In this document: positions 22,524-36,075 of the stretch, piece after piece
How positions within the stretch are numbered: the stretch's first letter is position 1
Layout: every line of letters begins with the position of its first letter
Assembly: GCF_018991925.1 (NCBI RefSeq)
Contig: NW_024737068.1
Span: 554,235 to 618,234 of the forward strand
Reading direction: 5' to 3'
DNA from: Homarus americanus
Lineage: Eukaryota; Arthropoda; Malacostraca; Decapoda; Nephropidae
DNA length: 64,000 bases
Program-made: the position numbers and the translations under genes
The notes under the pieces: generated by a model
The model's input: only the letters and a program-made list of their open reading frames with translations
Databases searched by the model: none
What the model was told of the DNA's origin: nothing

Positions 22524-24450
22524 TTCAAGCTGTAGTAGAACAAAGTCGTCACTGGAGAGGGAGGAGTCAGCAACTCCCCTACACTGGTTCCTCAGCAGTC
22601 CACAACGTACCCAAGCACGCCTAGTTGATTATCTGGCTGATAATGATACTTATAGCTCTCTCTCTCTCTCTCCCCCTCTCTCTCATGTCGTCCTGTTACT
22701 GCTTTACTCTTCTGCTGAGTCGCCGTCGGGTGGGTGTTCCCATGTTCCAGTTATTCCCTTGTACCACAACAGCTGCCTCTCCACTAACTTGTCTCAGTCG
22801 CTGCTACAGATAAACTTGGTCCGTGCCACCTATTCCCTGTTGGTGTACTGTACCGTTGTTCCCTGTTGGTGTATTGTACCGTTGTTCCTTGCTGGTATAC
22901 CGTTGTTCCCTGCTGGTGTACTGTTAAACGGTGGGTGATCATGTATGTGGCAGTGTGTGACAGGTGCTCGACAACAGCCTCGCTTCCTCACCACCTACTA
23001 CTCCTTCAGCTCGGCATCTGTCGCGGCGATGTCGTTCTCGGGGCGACCCCCGGATCACGCGTCGTGTTAGGTGATGTAAGCGTCCCCGCCTGCCTCCCTT
23101 CAGCCGGCGGCGAGCCAGCCAGCCAGCCAGCCAGATCAGCCCAGTGGCGGCCTCAGACGTCCATACTGCAGGCGCCGCTGACTGCTTAGGCACCAAATTG
23201 GCTCAGGTTACGGGTTGTGGCTGGCGAAGGCTGGCCAGGGAGACCCCACCCACCACCATAGGCGCCGACCTCACTCCTCTCTGTTCTTAAATGTTAAGTC
23301 ATTCTTCGCCGAATTACTGACGTTTTTTATTATTATTGTTGAAGGTTTTTAGCATTAACATAATAAAGTTTATAGTAGACGACCTCAGGTAACATGGCGG
23401 CCGTCTGGGTGTTAGTCAGTCAGTCGGCCTTGTATCATGTTCAGTGGGACCATCTACTGTAGGTGGCCTCAGGAGAACTACGTAACTCGAGGGCCCCAAC
23501 CGTGTCAGTAGTGCTGGTCACTATATATCTAATATTCTGGCTCAAACTATTCCAATTTTTACTACAATTTAAAAAAAAAGTTAATAAGTATCATCAGTGT
23601 ATTGTACTCTTAAACTGGTGGGAAGTTTGACCCGGGATAATTGTGTAGTGAGCAGTAACGACAGACAGACAGACAATCACGTAGACAACTATATACAGGG
23701 GGTATATCACTGGCGGGGACTAACAGCAATATATACAGTACTACATATAAGACACGAGGCAGTTATGGTTAGCCAGTTGTTATGGGTGATTTACCATGAA
23801 CAAGCAGCAGCAGTTGACAGTGACGCCGCCTCATACCAGTACAGTACAGGTATTCCAGTATCAAGTGTCGTTTATCTAAAATATAAAGTGACGACAATTA
23901 ACTGTTATTAGTAATGTACTGTGTAGTTTTAAAGTGTGTGTGTGTGTGTGTGTGTGTGTGTCAGTGTCACGTCGTGCTTTTTAACTGTAGGTTAATTGGT
24001 TGGTAGTGGTGAGTCAGGCCCTACTGCAGTATCCTGTGTGTGTGTGTTTGTGTGTTTCGTTAAAGTCCATCGTTTACTATAACAACCTAACCAGGGTAAC
24101 CTTAAATTAGATTAGGTTAGGTGAATTAAGGTGTAGTAAGGTTAGGTTAGTTCGTTTAATAGTGCTGATGCCTTCAGATATATTCAAATTTTTAGAGAAA
24201 GAAATAATTTATGTTTATAGATATCAGTCGTAATAACCCCAGAGTGAATCATCCTACTGGAGCCCACGGGAAACACTCACCAGGGAGACACTGTATAATG
24301 AGGTGAGGGGTGGACCAGCTGTTAGAGCCACCACCTAGTGTGTGTGCTGATGATATTGTTATGGATGTGAGGAACCAGCTGTGATGTTCTGTTTGTCTCT
24401 CGATATATGGATGTATATGTGCACATTGTTATCTAGGTTAATATTTATTA
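22488..24450. other. Intergenic, locally CpG-rich
   Basis: (GT)n at 22488-22521. Unique sequence at 22522-23280 becomes CpG-richer at about 22990-23180, with a (CCAG)n patch near 23112-23132. A variant triplication of GTTGTTCCCTGCTGGTGTAC lies at 22830-22925. (GT)n is at 23936-23961. 23962-24450 is plain unique sequence. No ORF has recognisable similarity. Confidence 0.7.
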
Positions 24451-24520
24451 AGAGGACGCCGTGGCGCTGTGTTCTCTACACTGGTCTCATAATGAGGACT
24501 TTGGGTTCGATCTCGTCTCG
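24451..24520 (+). mobile_element. Degenerate tRNA-like sequence, possible SINE head
   Basis: Contains a box A-like TGGCGCTGTGT (24462-24472) and, 32 bp on, a box B-like GGTTCGATCTC (24504-24514), with TCTCATAATGAG between them like a Met anticodon loop (CAT). The anticodon stem does not pair properly, so it is not a working tRNA gene. It could be the head of another tRNA-derived SINE. Confidence 0.4.
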
Positions 24521-25804
24521 ATATCTGGTGAATGTTGCCCCTTTTCACACACCCCCCCCCCCTCCCACGGCGGGTTAACGGACCTTGGGCAGTCCTACTT
24601 TTGGCGGGTAAACGCTACCTCGGCCTTAACCTTATTTACGCTGTTGTGGATTGACCGCCGCTGGTGTCACTCTTACCTAACCTTACCTTACCTTACCTTA
24701 CCTTACCTTACCTTACCTTACCTTACCTTAACCTATCTTACTGCTTCCTGTCCTGGGTCTTGTTCTACAGCCTGTGTTGAGTCCTTCACCAGTACAGTGC
24801 CGGCATGTAGTGTAGTGCAGTGTAGTGTTGGTGGTTTTCTGGTGGGGTGTACCACTTTCACTGCAGCTCTCAAGTACCCGTACACCCCTGCTCAGCTGAT
24901 AATACCTGTAATATTTAGATAGTGAGATGTCTTGATCACTTGGTCACAATAACCAGGTGTACAGAACGCATCACAAAAAACTATCACCACCACCTGGGTT
25001 TACCTGTTCTAAGAGTGCGACAGCTGTACAGCGGTAGTATCTTGACCCCCACCTGTGTGTGTGCGCGCGCGCGCCTCCGCCTCTTACACTGGCTGGTGCA
25101 CCAAACACAACACAACTCAACTGAACACACCACAATTCAACACGGCTTAACATGACACAACACTACGCAACACAACGCGACTCAACACTGTACTGTACAA
25201 ACGTGAAACTACCATACTTTATACACCTGTAGATGGATTAATAAGATTCCCAGGTGTTGGTATTATCTACTGTATGATACTACATACTATACACCGTCCT
25301 GGTAATACCCCAGTAGTTGACCTTTTCCAGGAGGCCTTTGAGGACCGTCCAGCTCCTTGGCCAGGCCGGTCCAGCTCCAACAGTTTTCGTACAGAGGAGA
25401 AACGAATGATGGAATTAATGACATAAAAACAATAAACGGTGTCAGACACAATATATCTATCTAGAAAAATCTGGCAGTAAATACACAGCTTATGAGTGTC
25501 TGGCGTGTCTGATGATTTTACTAAGATTTGTCCTATATATAATTGTTGATTTTTGGGACACTTACTAATACTGGTTAATGTATAAATGTTTCTACAATTA
25601 AAATTTTTTTTTGATAAATTACCTAGTCATTTCAAAATACATTTCCACCCCAACACGTGTAAGAATTGTAGTCACGTGTGGTACAGCGTTTTGTGTGTGT
25701 GTGTGTGTCGGTCGGGTGAGAGGGCGGGTAGCGGTGCTCGGCCTTGACCCGACCAACCACACTTAACCCCGGTAACTGCAGCCATCACCCATCATTTGTC
25801 CCAA
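24521..25804. other. Intergenic, (CCTTA)n patch
   Basis: 24675-24730 is a perfect (CCTTA)n pentamer run. The rest is unique, with a CGCGCGCG step at 25065-25073, ACACAACTCAAC-type repetition at 25105-25195 and (GT)n at 25693-25708. No recognised gene. Confidence 0.75.
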
Positions 25805-26149
25805 CCTGTTGCTACCACCACCACCACACACTTCCTCCTCCACCACACACTTCCTCTTCCTCCTCCACCACACACACACACACACCCTCCCCCACCACCA
25901 CACACATCCCCACCACCACCACACACACACCCCACCACCACCACACACACACCTCACCACCACCACACACACACCCCCCCACCACCACACACACACACAC
26001 ACCCCCACACACACACACACCCCACCACCACCACACACACACTCCCCACCACCACACACACACACACACCCCACCACCACCACACACACACACCTCATCA
26101 CCACAACACACACCTCACCACCACCACCACCACACACACTTCCTCATCA

Positions 26150-26187
<38 letters not shown>

Positions 26188-29100
26188 CCTCACCACCACC
26201 ACACACTTCCTCTTCCTCCTCCACCACCACCAAAACACTTCCTCGCCACCACCACACACCTGCCACCACCACACCTCCTCACCACCACCACACACCTCCC
26301 TCCTCCACCACACCTCCTCTTCCTCCTCCACCACCACCACACACCCTGCCACCACCACACACCTCCTCACCACCACCACACACTCCTCCTCCACCACACA
26401 CCTCTCTTCCTCCACCACACACCTCTCTCTCCTCCACCACCACCACACACCTCGCCACCACCACACCTCACACCACCACCACACACCTCACCACCACCAC
26501 ACACCTCCCCACCACACTTCCTCCCCACACACTTCCTCCTGCACCACACACTTCCTCCTCCACCACACACTTCCTCTTCCTCTCCACCACCACCACACAC
26601 CCCACCACCACCACCACACACCTCTCCTCCACCACACACCCTCCCTGCACCACACACACACTTCCTCCTGCACCACACACTTCCTCCCCTCCACCACACA
26701 CTTCCTCTTCCTCCCTCCACCACCACCACACACACCTCACCACCACCACCACACACTTCCTCACCACCACCACCACCACACACCTCTCCACCACACACCC
26801 CCTCCACCACACACTCCTTCCACCACACACTTCCTCTTCCTCCTCCACCTCCACACACCTCACCACCACCACCACACACACCCTCCTCACCACCACCACA
26901 CACCTCCTCCACCACCACACACCCCTCCACCACCACACACACCCCTCCCTCACCACCACCACACACCCTCCCTCCACCACCACACACACCTCCCCTCACC
27001 ACCACCACACACCTCCTCCACCACCCACACACCTCCTCCACCACACACCTCCTCCACCACACACCCCCACCCACCACACCCCCCCCACCTCCACCACACA
27101 CTTCCTCCCACCTCCACCACACACCTTCTCACCTCCACCACACACTCTCCACCTCCACCACACACTTCCCCACCACCACCACACACCTCCTCCACCACTA
27201 CACACTCCTCTTCCTCCACCACCACACACTTCCTCGCCACCACACAATTCTCACCACCACCACACACCCTCTTCCTCCACCACCACACCTCTACCACCAC
27301 ACCCCCACCACCACACCCTCCACCACCACACACCTCCTCCACCACCACACACCCCCCACCACACCACCACACAACTCACCACCACCACCACACACCTCCC
27401 CACCACACCACACACACCCCCACCACCACCACCACACACCCCTTCCACCACCACACACCTCCCACTCCACCACACACTCTCCTCCTCCACCACACACCCC
27501 CCTCACCTCCACCACACTTCCTCCTCACCCCCACCCACACACCTTCACCTCCACCCACACACCTCCCCCTCACCCTCCCCACCTCACACACTTCCCCCTC
27601 ACCACCACCACACACCTCCTCCACCACTACACACTTCCTCTTCCTCCTCCACCACCACACACTGCCACCACCACACACCTCACCACCACCACACAATTCC
27701 TCTTCCTCCACCACCACACTTCCCCTACCACCACACTTCCCCACACCACACACCTCCTCCACCACCACACTTCCCCTCACCACACCACCACACCCCTCAC
27801 CACCACACATTACCTACACACTTCCCTACTCCACCACACCTTCCTCTCCTCCTACACACTCCCCCCTCACCTCCACCACACACTTCCCCTCACCACCACC
27901 ACCACACACCCCCTACTCCTCCCCACACACTTCCTCCTCCACCACACACTTCCTCACCACCACTGACCTTCCCCCTCACCACCACCACCACACTTCCCCT
28001 CCCACACACACTTCCCCTCACCACCACACCCTTCCCTCTCCCTCCACACACACCTCCCCTCACCACCACTTCCCCTCACCACCACCACCACACACTTCCC
28101 TCCCTCCACCACACACTTCCTCCTCCTCCACCACCACACTTCCCCCTCACCACCACCACACTTCCCCCTCACCACCACCACCTCCTGCTCCTCCACCACA
28201 CTTCCCTCCTCCTCCACCCACCCCTTCCCCTCACCACCAGCACACTTCCCCCCTCACCACCACTTCCCCTCCACCACCACCACCACCTTCCCCTCACCAC
28301 CCACCACACTTCCCCTCACCACACCACCACACACCCCTCACCACCACACTTCCCCCCTCACCACCCACACACACTTCCCTACTCCTCCACCACACACTTC
28401 CTCCTCCCCACACACTTCCCCTCACCTCCACCACCTCCCCCCTCCCCACACTCCTCCCTCACCCACCACCACACCTTCCCCCCCTCACCACCACCACTCC
28501 CCTCCCCCACCACCACACTTCGCCCCTCACCACCACCACTTCCTCTCCTCCACCACACACTTCCTCCTCCTCCCCTCACCTCCACCACTTCCCCTCACCA
28601 CCACCACCTCCTCCACCACTTCTTCCACCACCACACACCTTCCTCTCCTCCACCACACACTCCCCTCACCACCACCACCTCCCCTCCCACCACCACCACC
28701 ACCACTTCCCCTCCCCACCCACCACACCTTCCTCTCCACCACACCTTCCCTCTCCACCACCTTCCTCCTCACCACACACCCTTCCCCCTCACCTCTCCCC
28801 CTCCACACACTTCCCCCTCACCACCACACACTTCATCTCCTCCACCACACACTTCCCTTCACCACCACCACCTTCCTCTCCCCACCCCTTCCTCTCCACC
28901 ACACTTCTCCTCCACCACACATTCCTCCTCCTCCACTTCCCCTCACCTCCACCACACACTTCCCCCTCACCACACACACTCCTCCTCCACCACACACTTC
29001 CCCCTCCCCACCTCCACCACCACCTTCCCCCCCTCCCACCCACCACTTCCCCTCACCACCACACACACACTTCCCCCTCACCACCCCCTCCTGCCCCCCT

Positions 29101-29395
29101 CACCACTACCCCCCTCACCCACCACCCCACACACCACCCCACCACACCCCCACCACCACACCCCCACCACACACCCCCCACCACCACCACCCCCACCACC
29201 ACTCACACTCACCCCACCACCACCACCACACACACTCCCCCACCCCTCCCCTCACCACTCCCCTCCCCTCCCCACCTCACCTACCCCCTCCACACACACC
29301 TCTCCCCCACACACCCCCACCACACACACTACCCCACACACACACCCCCCACACACACCTCCCCTCACACCACACACCCCCCACCCCCAATCACC
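25805..29395. repeat. 3.6-kb A/C/T array almost without G
   Basis: Irregular tandem mixture of CACCACCACCACACAC, CTTCCTCCTCCACCACACAC and CACCTCCTCACC. The period is loose, about 20-35 bp. G is very rare on the plus strand across the whole interval. Extremely long frames (up to about 1200 codons of His/Pro/Thr/Ser on the plus strand and Val/Trp/Gly/Cys on the minus strand) exist in several frames at once and reflect composition only. The left part (25870-26190) is richer in (CA)n and the right part in CCCCTCACC. Confidence 0.96.
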
Positions 29396-29826
29396 AGATG
29401 AACCAACACACATATTTTGGTGACTGTCAACAAGATGTTTGGGGCAGCGTCTTACATGTAGTGATCCTTCAGCTGACGAGGTGATGTGTCCTGAGCTGTG
29501 TTGCTGCTTCAGTGTGTGTGTGTGTGTTCAGGCCATCAGTGTAAAACAAACACACACAAATGCAATTAGTGTTATGATTCGCCACATCTTTGTTGGGCAC
29601 AGTTCAGTATATACTCCCAGCAGATGTTATTGATCACGAGACTACTGGGATGTGCTTGTTTTATATTGATCACACACACACACACACAAGGTTCGAGAGT
29701 GATGAACGATATAGCATAAGAGTGGAAGGTTTGATTGAATAATGACATAGCGAAGTGTTGTGGAACTTGTAATTCTTGCCGACCACTTGTTGCGGTGGAG
29801 TGTGGTGCCCCCCCCCTCCCCGTCCC

Positions 29827-29865
<39 letters not shown>

Positions 29866-30021
29866 ATCATCTGTGTCCACCAGATGTGTGTATGTGTGGG
29901 TGACTTGTTATTAAGAGTGTCAGTATAGCCACCAAGAATAGATTATGGGACTCTATGATACTGTCAGCTTAACACTGTCACATCACCATCTTGTCCTGTG
30001 TCAGATTAAAATGACAAGTGT

Positions 30022-30026
<5 letters not shown>
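29396..30026. other. Intergenic unique sequence
   Basis: Short (GT)n at 29512-29527, (CA)n at 29673-29688 and (CA)n at 29832-29862. No gene recognised. Confidence 0.75.

Positions 30027-30104
<78 letters not shown>
30027..30104. repeat. (CT)n microsatellite
   Basis: About 39 perfect CT units. Confidence 0.98.
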
Positions 30105-30107
<3 letters not shown>

Positions 30108-30651
30108 GATGGATTTATAACTACAATAAACTAATAAATTAACGTTGATGTTTGTGAAGAATTTTTTGTTTTTCGTTATGAGGAATCCGTTTGGGGGTGG
30201 TGTAGGTGAGAGATGGACCTACCGTGCGTGACTGACGACACAACCATTCGTGTGCCGGGCCTCAGTCACACACACACACCTTTATGGTACTTGTCAGCAA
30301 GATATTAGTGACAGTATTGTGTGATTGTATACAATACACACGTGACTGGAGCTTCACATACCTGCTCGTAGCTACAGGTATGACTTATGGACCAACTACT
30401 GCCACCACCACTTCATCAGGTGACTATAGATGCCTTGAGGCTCTTGGTGGCGACGGTATTAATTATTGTGTCTTGTTAAAACCCACAATGAAGTTAATGA
30501 TTGTTTCTTTTTGTTGTTCACCGCACTCATTGGTGATGAACACACTCACTCTTGTTCACGCCACTCACTGTTCTTCACCACACTCTCAATGTTCATTATA
30601 CTTTTATTGTTAACTTTATCATCAGATTTTTTATAACCTTGTCTTGATGTG

Positions 30652-30725
<74 letters not shown>

Positions 30726-30961
30726 TCTCTCTCACTCTTACTTTCCACGCCATATACACTGCCATCTCAGTGCCATGGTGTGTGAGAACCAGGTGGGGTA
30801 TCTCATCTGATCTCCCCTTTCCCCTTCTAGAGAGAGAGAGGCGTGGGAATATGAAAGAAACCTTGTCACCTTGTCTAGAATGGGAAAGGTTCTCTTGTTA
30901 GCCATACCTCCAATTTTCACCTGAACTGTTAATTATGAAGAACGCATCTCACTCACTCACT
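30105..30961. other. Intergenic with (GT)n
   Basis: Unique AT-rich sequence. Three loose copies of a CACTCACT...GTTCA unit lie near 30520-30600, and a pure (GT)n run at 30654-30724. No recognised gene. Confidence 0.75.
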
Positions 30962-31107
30962 ACCTGAAGATTAGTTCCCCCAAGCATATGTCACCTGATG
31001 ATTATACACCTTTACTGTACCTAGGAAGGGTTAGGTCAGGTTAGCGTGTTGGATTATCAGGTGAAAATAAACTGGTAGAGGAGGGGTGGCTAATCTTCAT
31101 GCCACCT
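30962..31107. mobile_element. Foldback MITE-like element
   Basis: The left arm (ACCTGAAGATTAGTTCCCCC, then TCACCTGATGATTATACACC) is the inverted, diverged partner of the right arm ending at 31107. The right arm, reverse-complemented, reads ATGAAGATTAGCCACCCC and then TTTTCACCTGATAATCC. Arms are about 50-60 bp. The same arm sequence occurs at 54305-54453 and 9457-9512. No target duplication could be assigned. Confidence 0.6.
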
Positions 31108-31334
31108 GGTGGACTGTATTAATGAGCAGTGCATTGATATGTGTATTAATCAGCTCTGACACCCTCAAGTTCACTGACAAGACTCTTTAGTGAAGTGTAT
31201 CTTAAGTCAAGGCTGACACAGAATTTTAGTCACACGAAAACTGACACGAAATGTCCAAATCTGACACGAAATCATTAAAATCTGACACGAAATCATTAAA
31301 ATCTGACACGAAATCCTCAACGAATCTCTTACGG
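31108..31334. other. Spacer with 22-bp tandem
   Basis: 31225-31320 contains about four copies of ATCTGACACGAAATCATTAA-type units. The rest is unique. Confidence 0.85.
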
Positions 31335-33010
31335 CAGGAGGGAACTGTTGGTAATGTGGTGGTGGTTGTAGGGTGTTACGGATGGTGATGGTAGTGATAG
31401 TAGTGGTGGTGGTAGTGGTTGTAGGGTGTTACGGATGGTGATGGTAGTGATAGTGGTGGTGGTGTGTTGTAGGGTGTTACGGATGGTGATGGTAGTGATA
31501 GTAGTGGTGGTGGTAGTGGGTGTAGGGTGTTACGGATGGTGATGGTAGTGATAGTAGTGGTGGTGGTAGTGGTTGTAGGGTGTTGGATGGTGATGGTAGT
31601 GATAGTAGTGGTGGTGGTAGTGGTTGTAGGGTGTTACGGATGGTGATGGTAGTGATAGTAGTGGTGGTGGTAGTGGTTGTAGGGTGTTACGGATGGTGAT
31701 GGTAGTGATAGTAGTGGTGGTGGTAGTGGTTGTAGGGTGTTACGGATGGTGATGGTAGTGATAGTAGTGGTGGTGGTGAGTGGTTGTAAGGGTGTTACGG
31801 ATGGTGATGGTAGTGATAGTAGTGGTGGTGGTGAGTGGTGTAGGGTGTTACGGATGGTGATGGTAGTGATAGTAGTGGTGGTGGTAGTGTTGTAGGTGTT
31901 ACGGATGGTGATGGTAGTGATAGTAGTGGTGGTGAGTGTGTTGTGGGGTGTTACGGATGGTAATGGTAGTGATAGTAGTGGTGGTGGTAGTGGTGTAGGG
32001 TGTTACGGATGGTGATGGTAGTGATAGTAGTGGTGGTGGTAGTGGTTGTAGGTGTTACGGATGGTGATGGTAGTGATAGTAGTGGTGGTGGTAGTGGTGT
32101 AGGGTGTTATGGATGGTGATGGTAGTGATAGTAGTGGTGGTGGTGGTGGTTGTAGGTGTTACGGATGGTGGTAGTGATAGTAGTGGTGGTGGTGGTTTAG
32201 GGTGTTACGGATGGTGATGGTAGTGATAGTAGTGGTGGTGGTTGTTAAGGTGTTACGGATGGTGATGGTAGTGATAGTAGTGGTGGTGGTAATGGTTTAG
32301 GGTGTTACGGATGGTGATGGTAGTGATAGTAGTGGTGGTGGTGGTGGTTGTAGGGTGTTGTTCGGATGGTGATGGTAGTGATAGTAGTGGTGGTGGTGGT
32401 GTGGTTGTGGTGTTACGGATGGTGATGGTAGTGATAGTAGTGGTGGTGGTGGGTGTAGGGTGTTACGGATGGTGATGGTAGTGATAGTAGTGGTGGTGGT
32501 GGTGGTTGTGGGTGTTACGGATGGTGATGGTAGTGATAGTAGTGGTGGTGGTAGTGTTGAAGGGTGTTACGGATGGTGATGGTAGTGATAGTAGTGGTGG
32601 TGGTGAGTGGTGAGGGGTGTTACGGATGGTGATGGTGGTGATGGTAGTGGTGGTGGTGGTTGTGGGGTGTTACGGATGGTGATGGTAGTGATAGTAGTGG
32701 TGGTGGTAGTGGTTGAGGTGTTACGGATGGTGATGGTAGTGATAGTAGTATTGGTGGTGGTAGTGGTTGTGAGGTGTTACGGATGGTGATGGTAGTGATA
32801 GTAGTGGTGGTGGTAGTGGTTGTGAGGTGTTACGGATGGTGATGGTAGTGATAGTGGTATTGGTGGTGGTAGTGTTGTGGGTACGGATGGTGATGGTAGT
32901 GATAGTAGTAGTGGTGGTGGTAGTGGTTGTAGGGTGTTACGGATGGTGATGGTAGTGATAGTAGTATTGGTGGTGGTAGTGGTTGTAGGGTGTTACGGAT
33001 GGCGATGGGA
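31335..33010. repeat. 53-bp minisatellite
   Basis: About 31 units containing GGGTGTTACGGATGGTGATG, GTAGTGATAGTAGT and GTGGTGGTAGTGGTTGTA. Small indels are frequent; late units (32740-32990) carry an AGTATTGGTGG variant. C is almost absent on the plus strand apart from the TTACGG step. Confidence 0.96.
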
Positions 33011-33182
33011 AGGTGTGGTAGTGGTGGTGGTGGCAGTGACAATGATGTGGTTATAATAGTGGTGATAGTGATAAGTAGACTGGTCGTATCAGTGACCAAG
33101 AGAGTGAAAAAAAAATTGTACCTTGTATGGACCCAGTGTGATAAACTTTGACTGACAGACCGGGACTTATTGTGGTCACACT

Positions 33183-33232
<50 letters not shown>

Positions 33233-33344
33233 AATGATAATAATTCCCACGTTTTATCTTTCAGGTAAGTGTCCAGTAGGAGGTTGGTCACGTCACTACT
33301 GTGTGAGTACTGTACGTTTGTCTGTGCTTCTGATCCATGGGGTG
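33011..33344. other. Spacer with (CT)n
   Basis: Unique sequence with (CT)n at 33184-33229. No gene recognised. Confidence 0.8.
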
Positions 33345-34530
33345 AGGGAAGGTAGGTAGATGGTGTGGCTGTATGAGGGAAGGTAGGTAGATGGTGTGGC
33401 TGGGTGAGGTAGGTAGATGGTGTGGCTGGGTGAGGGGAGTGAATGGTGTGGCTGGGTGAGGAAGGTAGGTAGATGGTGTGGCTGTATGAGGGAAGGTAGG
33501 TAGATGGTGTGGCTGTATGAGGAAGGTGGGTAGATGGTGTGTGGGTGGGGAAGGTAGGTAGATGGTGGCTGTATGAGGGAAGGTGGGTGGATGGTGTGGC
33601 TGTGAGGTGGGTAGATGGTGTGGCTGGGTGAGGTAGGTAGATGGTGTGGCTGGGTGGGAAGGTGGGTGGATGGTGTGGCTGGGTGAAGGTAGGTAGATGG
33701 TGTGTGGGTGAGGAAGGTGGGTAGATGGTGTGTGGCTGGGTGAGGAAGGTGGGTAGATGGTGTGGCTGTATGAGGGAAGGTGGGTGGATGGTGTGGCTGG
33801 GTGGGGAAGGTGGGTAGATGGTGTGGCTGGGTGGGGAAGGGTGGGTGGATGGTGTGGCTGGGTGAGGGAAGGTGGGTGGATGTGTGGCTGTATGGGGAAG
33901 GTGGGTGGATGGTGTGTGGCTGGGTGGGGAAGGTGGAGATGGTGTGGCTGTATGAGGAAGGTGGGTGGATGGTGTGGCTGGGTGAGGTGGGTAGATGGTG
34001 TGTCTGGGTGAGGAAGGTGGGTAGATGGTGTGGCTGTATGTGGGGAAGGTGGGTAGATGGTGTGGCTGGGTGGGGAAGGTGGGTGGATGGTGTGGCTGTA
34101 TGAGGAAGGTGGGTGGATGGTGTGGCTGTGTGGGGAAGGTGGGTAGATGGTGTGGCTGGGTGGAAGGTGGGTAGATGGTGTGGCTGGGTGGGGAAGGTGG
34201 GTGGATGGTGTGTGCTGGGTGAGGTAGGTAGATGGTGTGTGTGGGGAAGGTGGGTAGATGGTGTGGCTGTGGGGAAGGTGGGTAGATGGTGTGGCTGGGT
34301 GGGGAAGGTGGGTAGATGGTGTGGCTGTGTGGGGGAAGGTGGGTAGATGGTGTGTGGCTGTATGAGGTGGGTAGATGGTGTGACTGTATGAGGTGGGTGG
34401 AGTGGGTGTGGCTGTATGAGGAAGGTGGGTAGATGGTGTGGCTGTATGGGGAAGGTGGGTAGATGGTGTGGCTGTATGAAGGTAGGTAGATGGTGTGGCT
34501 GTATGAGGGAAGGTGGGTAGATGGTGTGGC
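33345..34530. repeat. 31-bp minisatellite
   Basis: About 40 units of GAAGGTGGGTAGATGGTGTG plus GCTGGGTGAGG or GCTGTATGAGG. The long minus-strand Pro/His/Thr/Ser frame across it is a repeat artefact. Confidence 0.96.
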
Positions 34531-35098
34531 TGTGTTAAGATCTACAGGGTGCAAGGGAAGGGAGAAAGTTAAAAGGTAGTGTGGCTATATGAGGAAGGGA
34601 GAGGGGAAGGATAGGTGTGGGTTGTGGTGATGGAGGGCAGATGTTATGAGGAGAGTGTGTGGGTTTTAAGTTGTGAAGTGGTCAAAGAGAGGGTGGGGTT
34701 GGGAGGGAGGGAGGGTTGTAGGTGGGAGGGAAGGAAGGTTGATGTTGTAGGAGGAGGGAAGGAAGGTTGTAGGTGGGGGAAGGAAGGTTGTCGGTGGGAG
34801 GTGTGGCTATGGGGAAGTAGGGCAGGTGGGGGTGAAGAGGTGGGTGTTGTTGTAGCCAGTGAGAATGTGTTTTGTCTGTGGTGTTATGGGCGTGTGACGG
34901 TGTCGGGGTGGGTGGGGGTGTTGGACGAGGCGTTGCTCTACTGTCCCTCCGTCTCCTCTCTCTACCCTCTCCTCCCCCCCTCCCTCCTCTCTACCCCTCT
35001 CCTCCTCTCTCCTCCCACTCCCTCTCTCCCTCCTCCCCACTTCCTTTCTCCCCATTCCCTCTCTCCTCCTCCTCTCCTCCCACATAATGTACTGTAGA
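34531..35098. repeat. Strand-biased low-complexity sequence
   Basis: 34680-34830 is G-rich GGGAGGGAAGGAAGGTTGTA-type repetition. 34935-35085 is a pyrimidine tract of CTCTCCTCC type. Unique sequence lies between them. Confidence 0.8.
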
Positions 35099-36039
35099 GG
35101 AGGAGTCAGCCTGCCTCACTCACCGCACTGTGGATGACTGAAGCGAACCAGATCATCCAGTCGCATTTATTTACGCACCACTTGATGGTTTGTGTTGTGT
35201 TGTAGTTAACGAAGAATAATTGGTTTATCAAGAGTAAAGATCGAGCCAGATGCTATTAACATGATCGGGGAAGACACCATTGAGGGAGTGTTATAAGTAT
35301 TGTGTAAGTGGGTGGGTGGGTCGAGTGGTGACTGGGTGGGTGGGTTAGGACAGACGGTCACCCACCACCAACGTCCCGACATCCACATATTGGTCAACTC
35401 TTCCTCGTCATAATCCTTCCCTCTTAAGTCTTCACCGCCTCGCCTTGTGTGGGGACAAACGTTACATAAACAGGAGAAGAGTTTATACAGGGTTAGGTTA
35501 GGTAAGACGGGCCATATAGGGAGATTAGTGTCGACTGTACTCAGGTGATGACCCGCCCACTTGTGTCTTCACCTCATGGCTCTCAATCATTTTCCTTCTT
35601 TTTTTTTTATCACAAGTCTTTTGTTCTTACCAGGGTAATGGCCTCGGTAATGCTTTTAGCTCATCCTCTCGAAATTAAAGTCGATGTGCAGTTCATTATT
35701 TTTCTCTTTTTATTCTCCCGTTTCTGGTATTTTTATTTCTCCCCTTTTGTTATCAGTAATGTCTAGGAGCATGTCTGTCTGTCCCTGGTGTTGTGCCCAT
35801 AATGTGATGAACTTGCTTTATGTCTGATCACATGTACAGTATGTCGTCTCTGTTGACTGGTTTGGTGTTGCCAAGTCAGGAGGTTCGCCAGGGTGGTGGT
35901 GAGAGAGCGCGGTTGTCCCCGGCCAACCACGCTTATGCCTCAAGTCTAAACCTATCGTGGCACTCTTGTTAGTCCTGCTCCTTAAGTTAAAGCTCGCCAA
36001 CAGCATTGAAATGGTCAAAACCGGGTGTGGTTGATGTAG

Positions 36040-36075
<36 letters not shown>

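Noticed and set aside
22497..23196. Overlapping frames in the CpG-richer region at 22.5-23.2 kb
   Set aside because: No consistent frame, no splice signals with matching phase, and no recognisable motif; low-complexity patches explain part of them.
25744..29423. Open frames of 740 to 1204 codons on the plus strand and several of 60-250 codons on the minus strand
   Set aside because: They occur in all frames simultaneously over G-poor low-complexity DNA in which stop codons are rare; composition is only His/Pro/Thr/Ser or Val/Trp/Gly/Cys.
33181..34554. 457-codon minus-strand frame rich in Pro, His, Ser and Thr
   Set aside because: It follows the 31-bp minisatellite; equivalent frames exist on the other strand.
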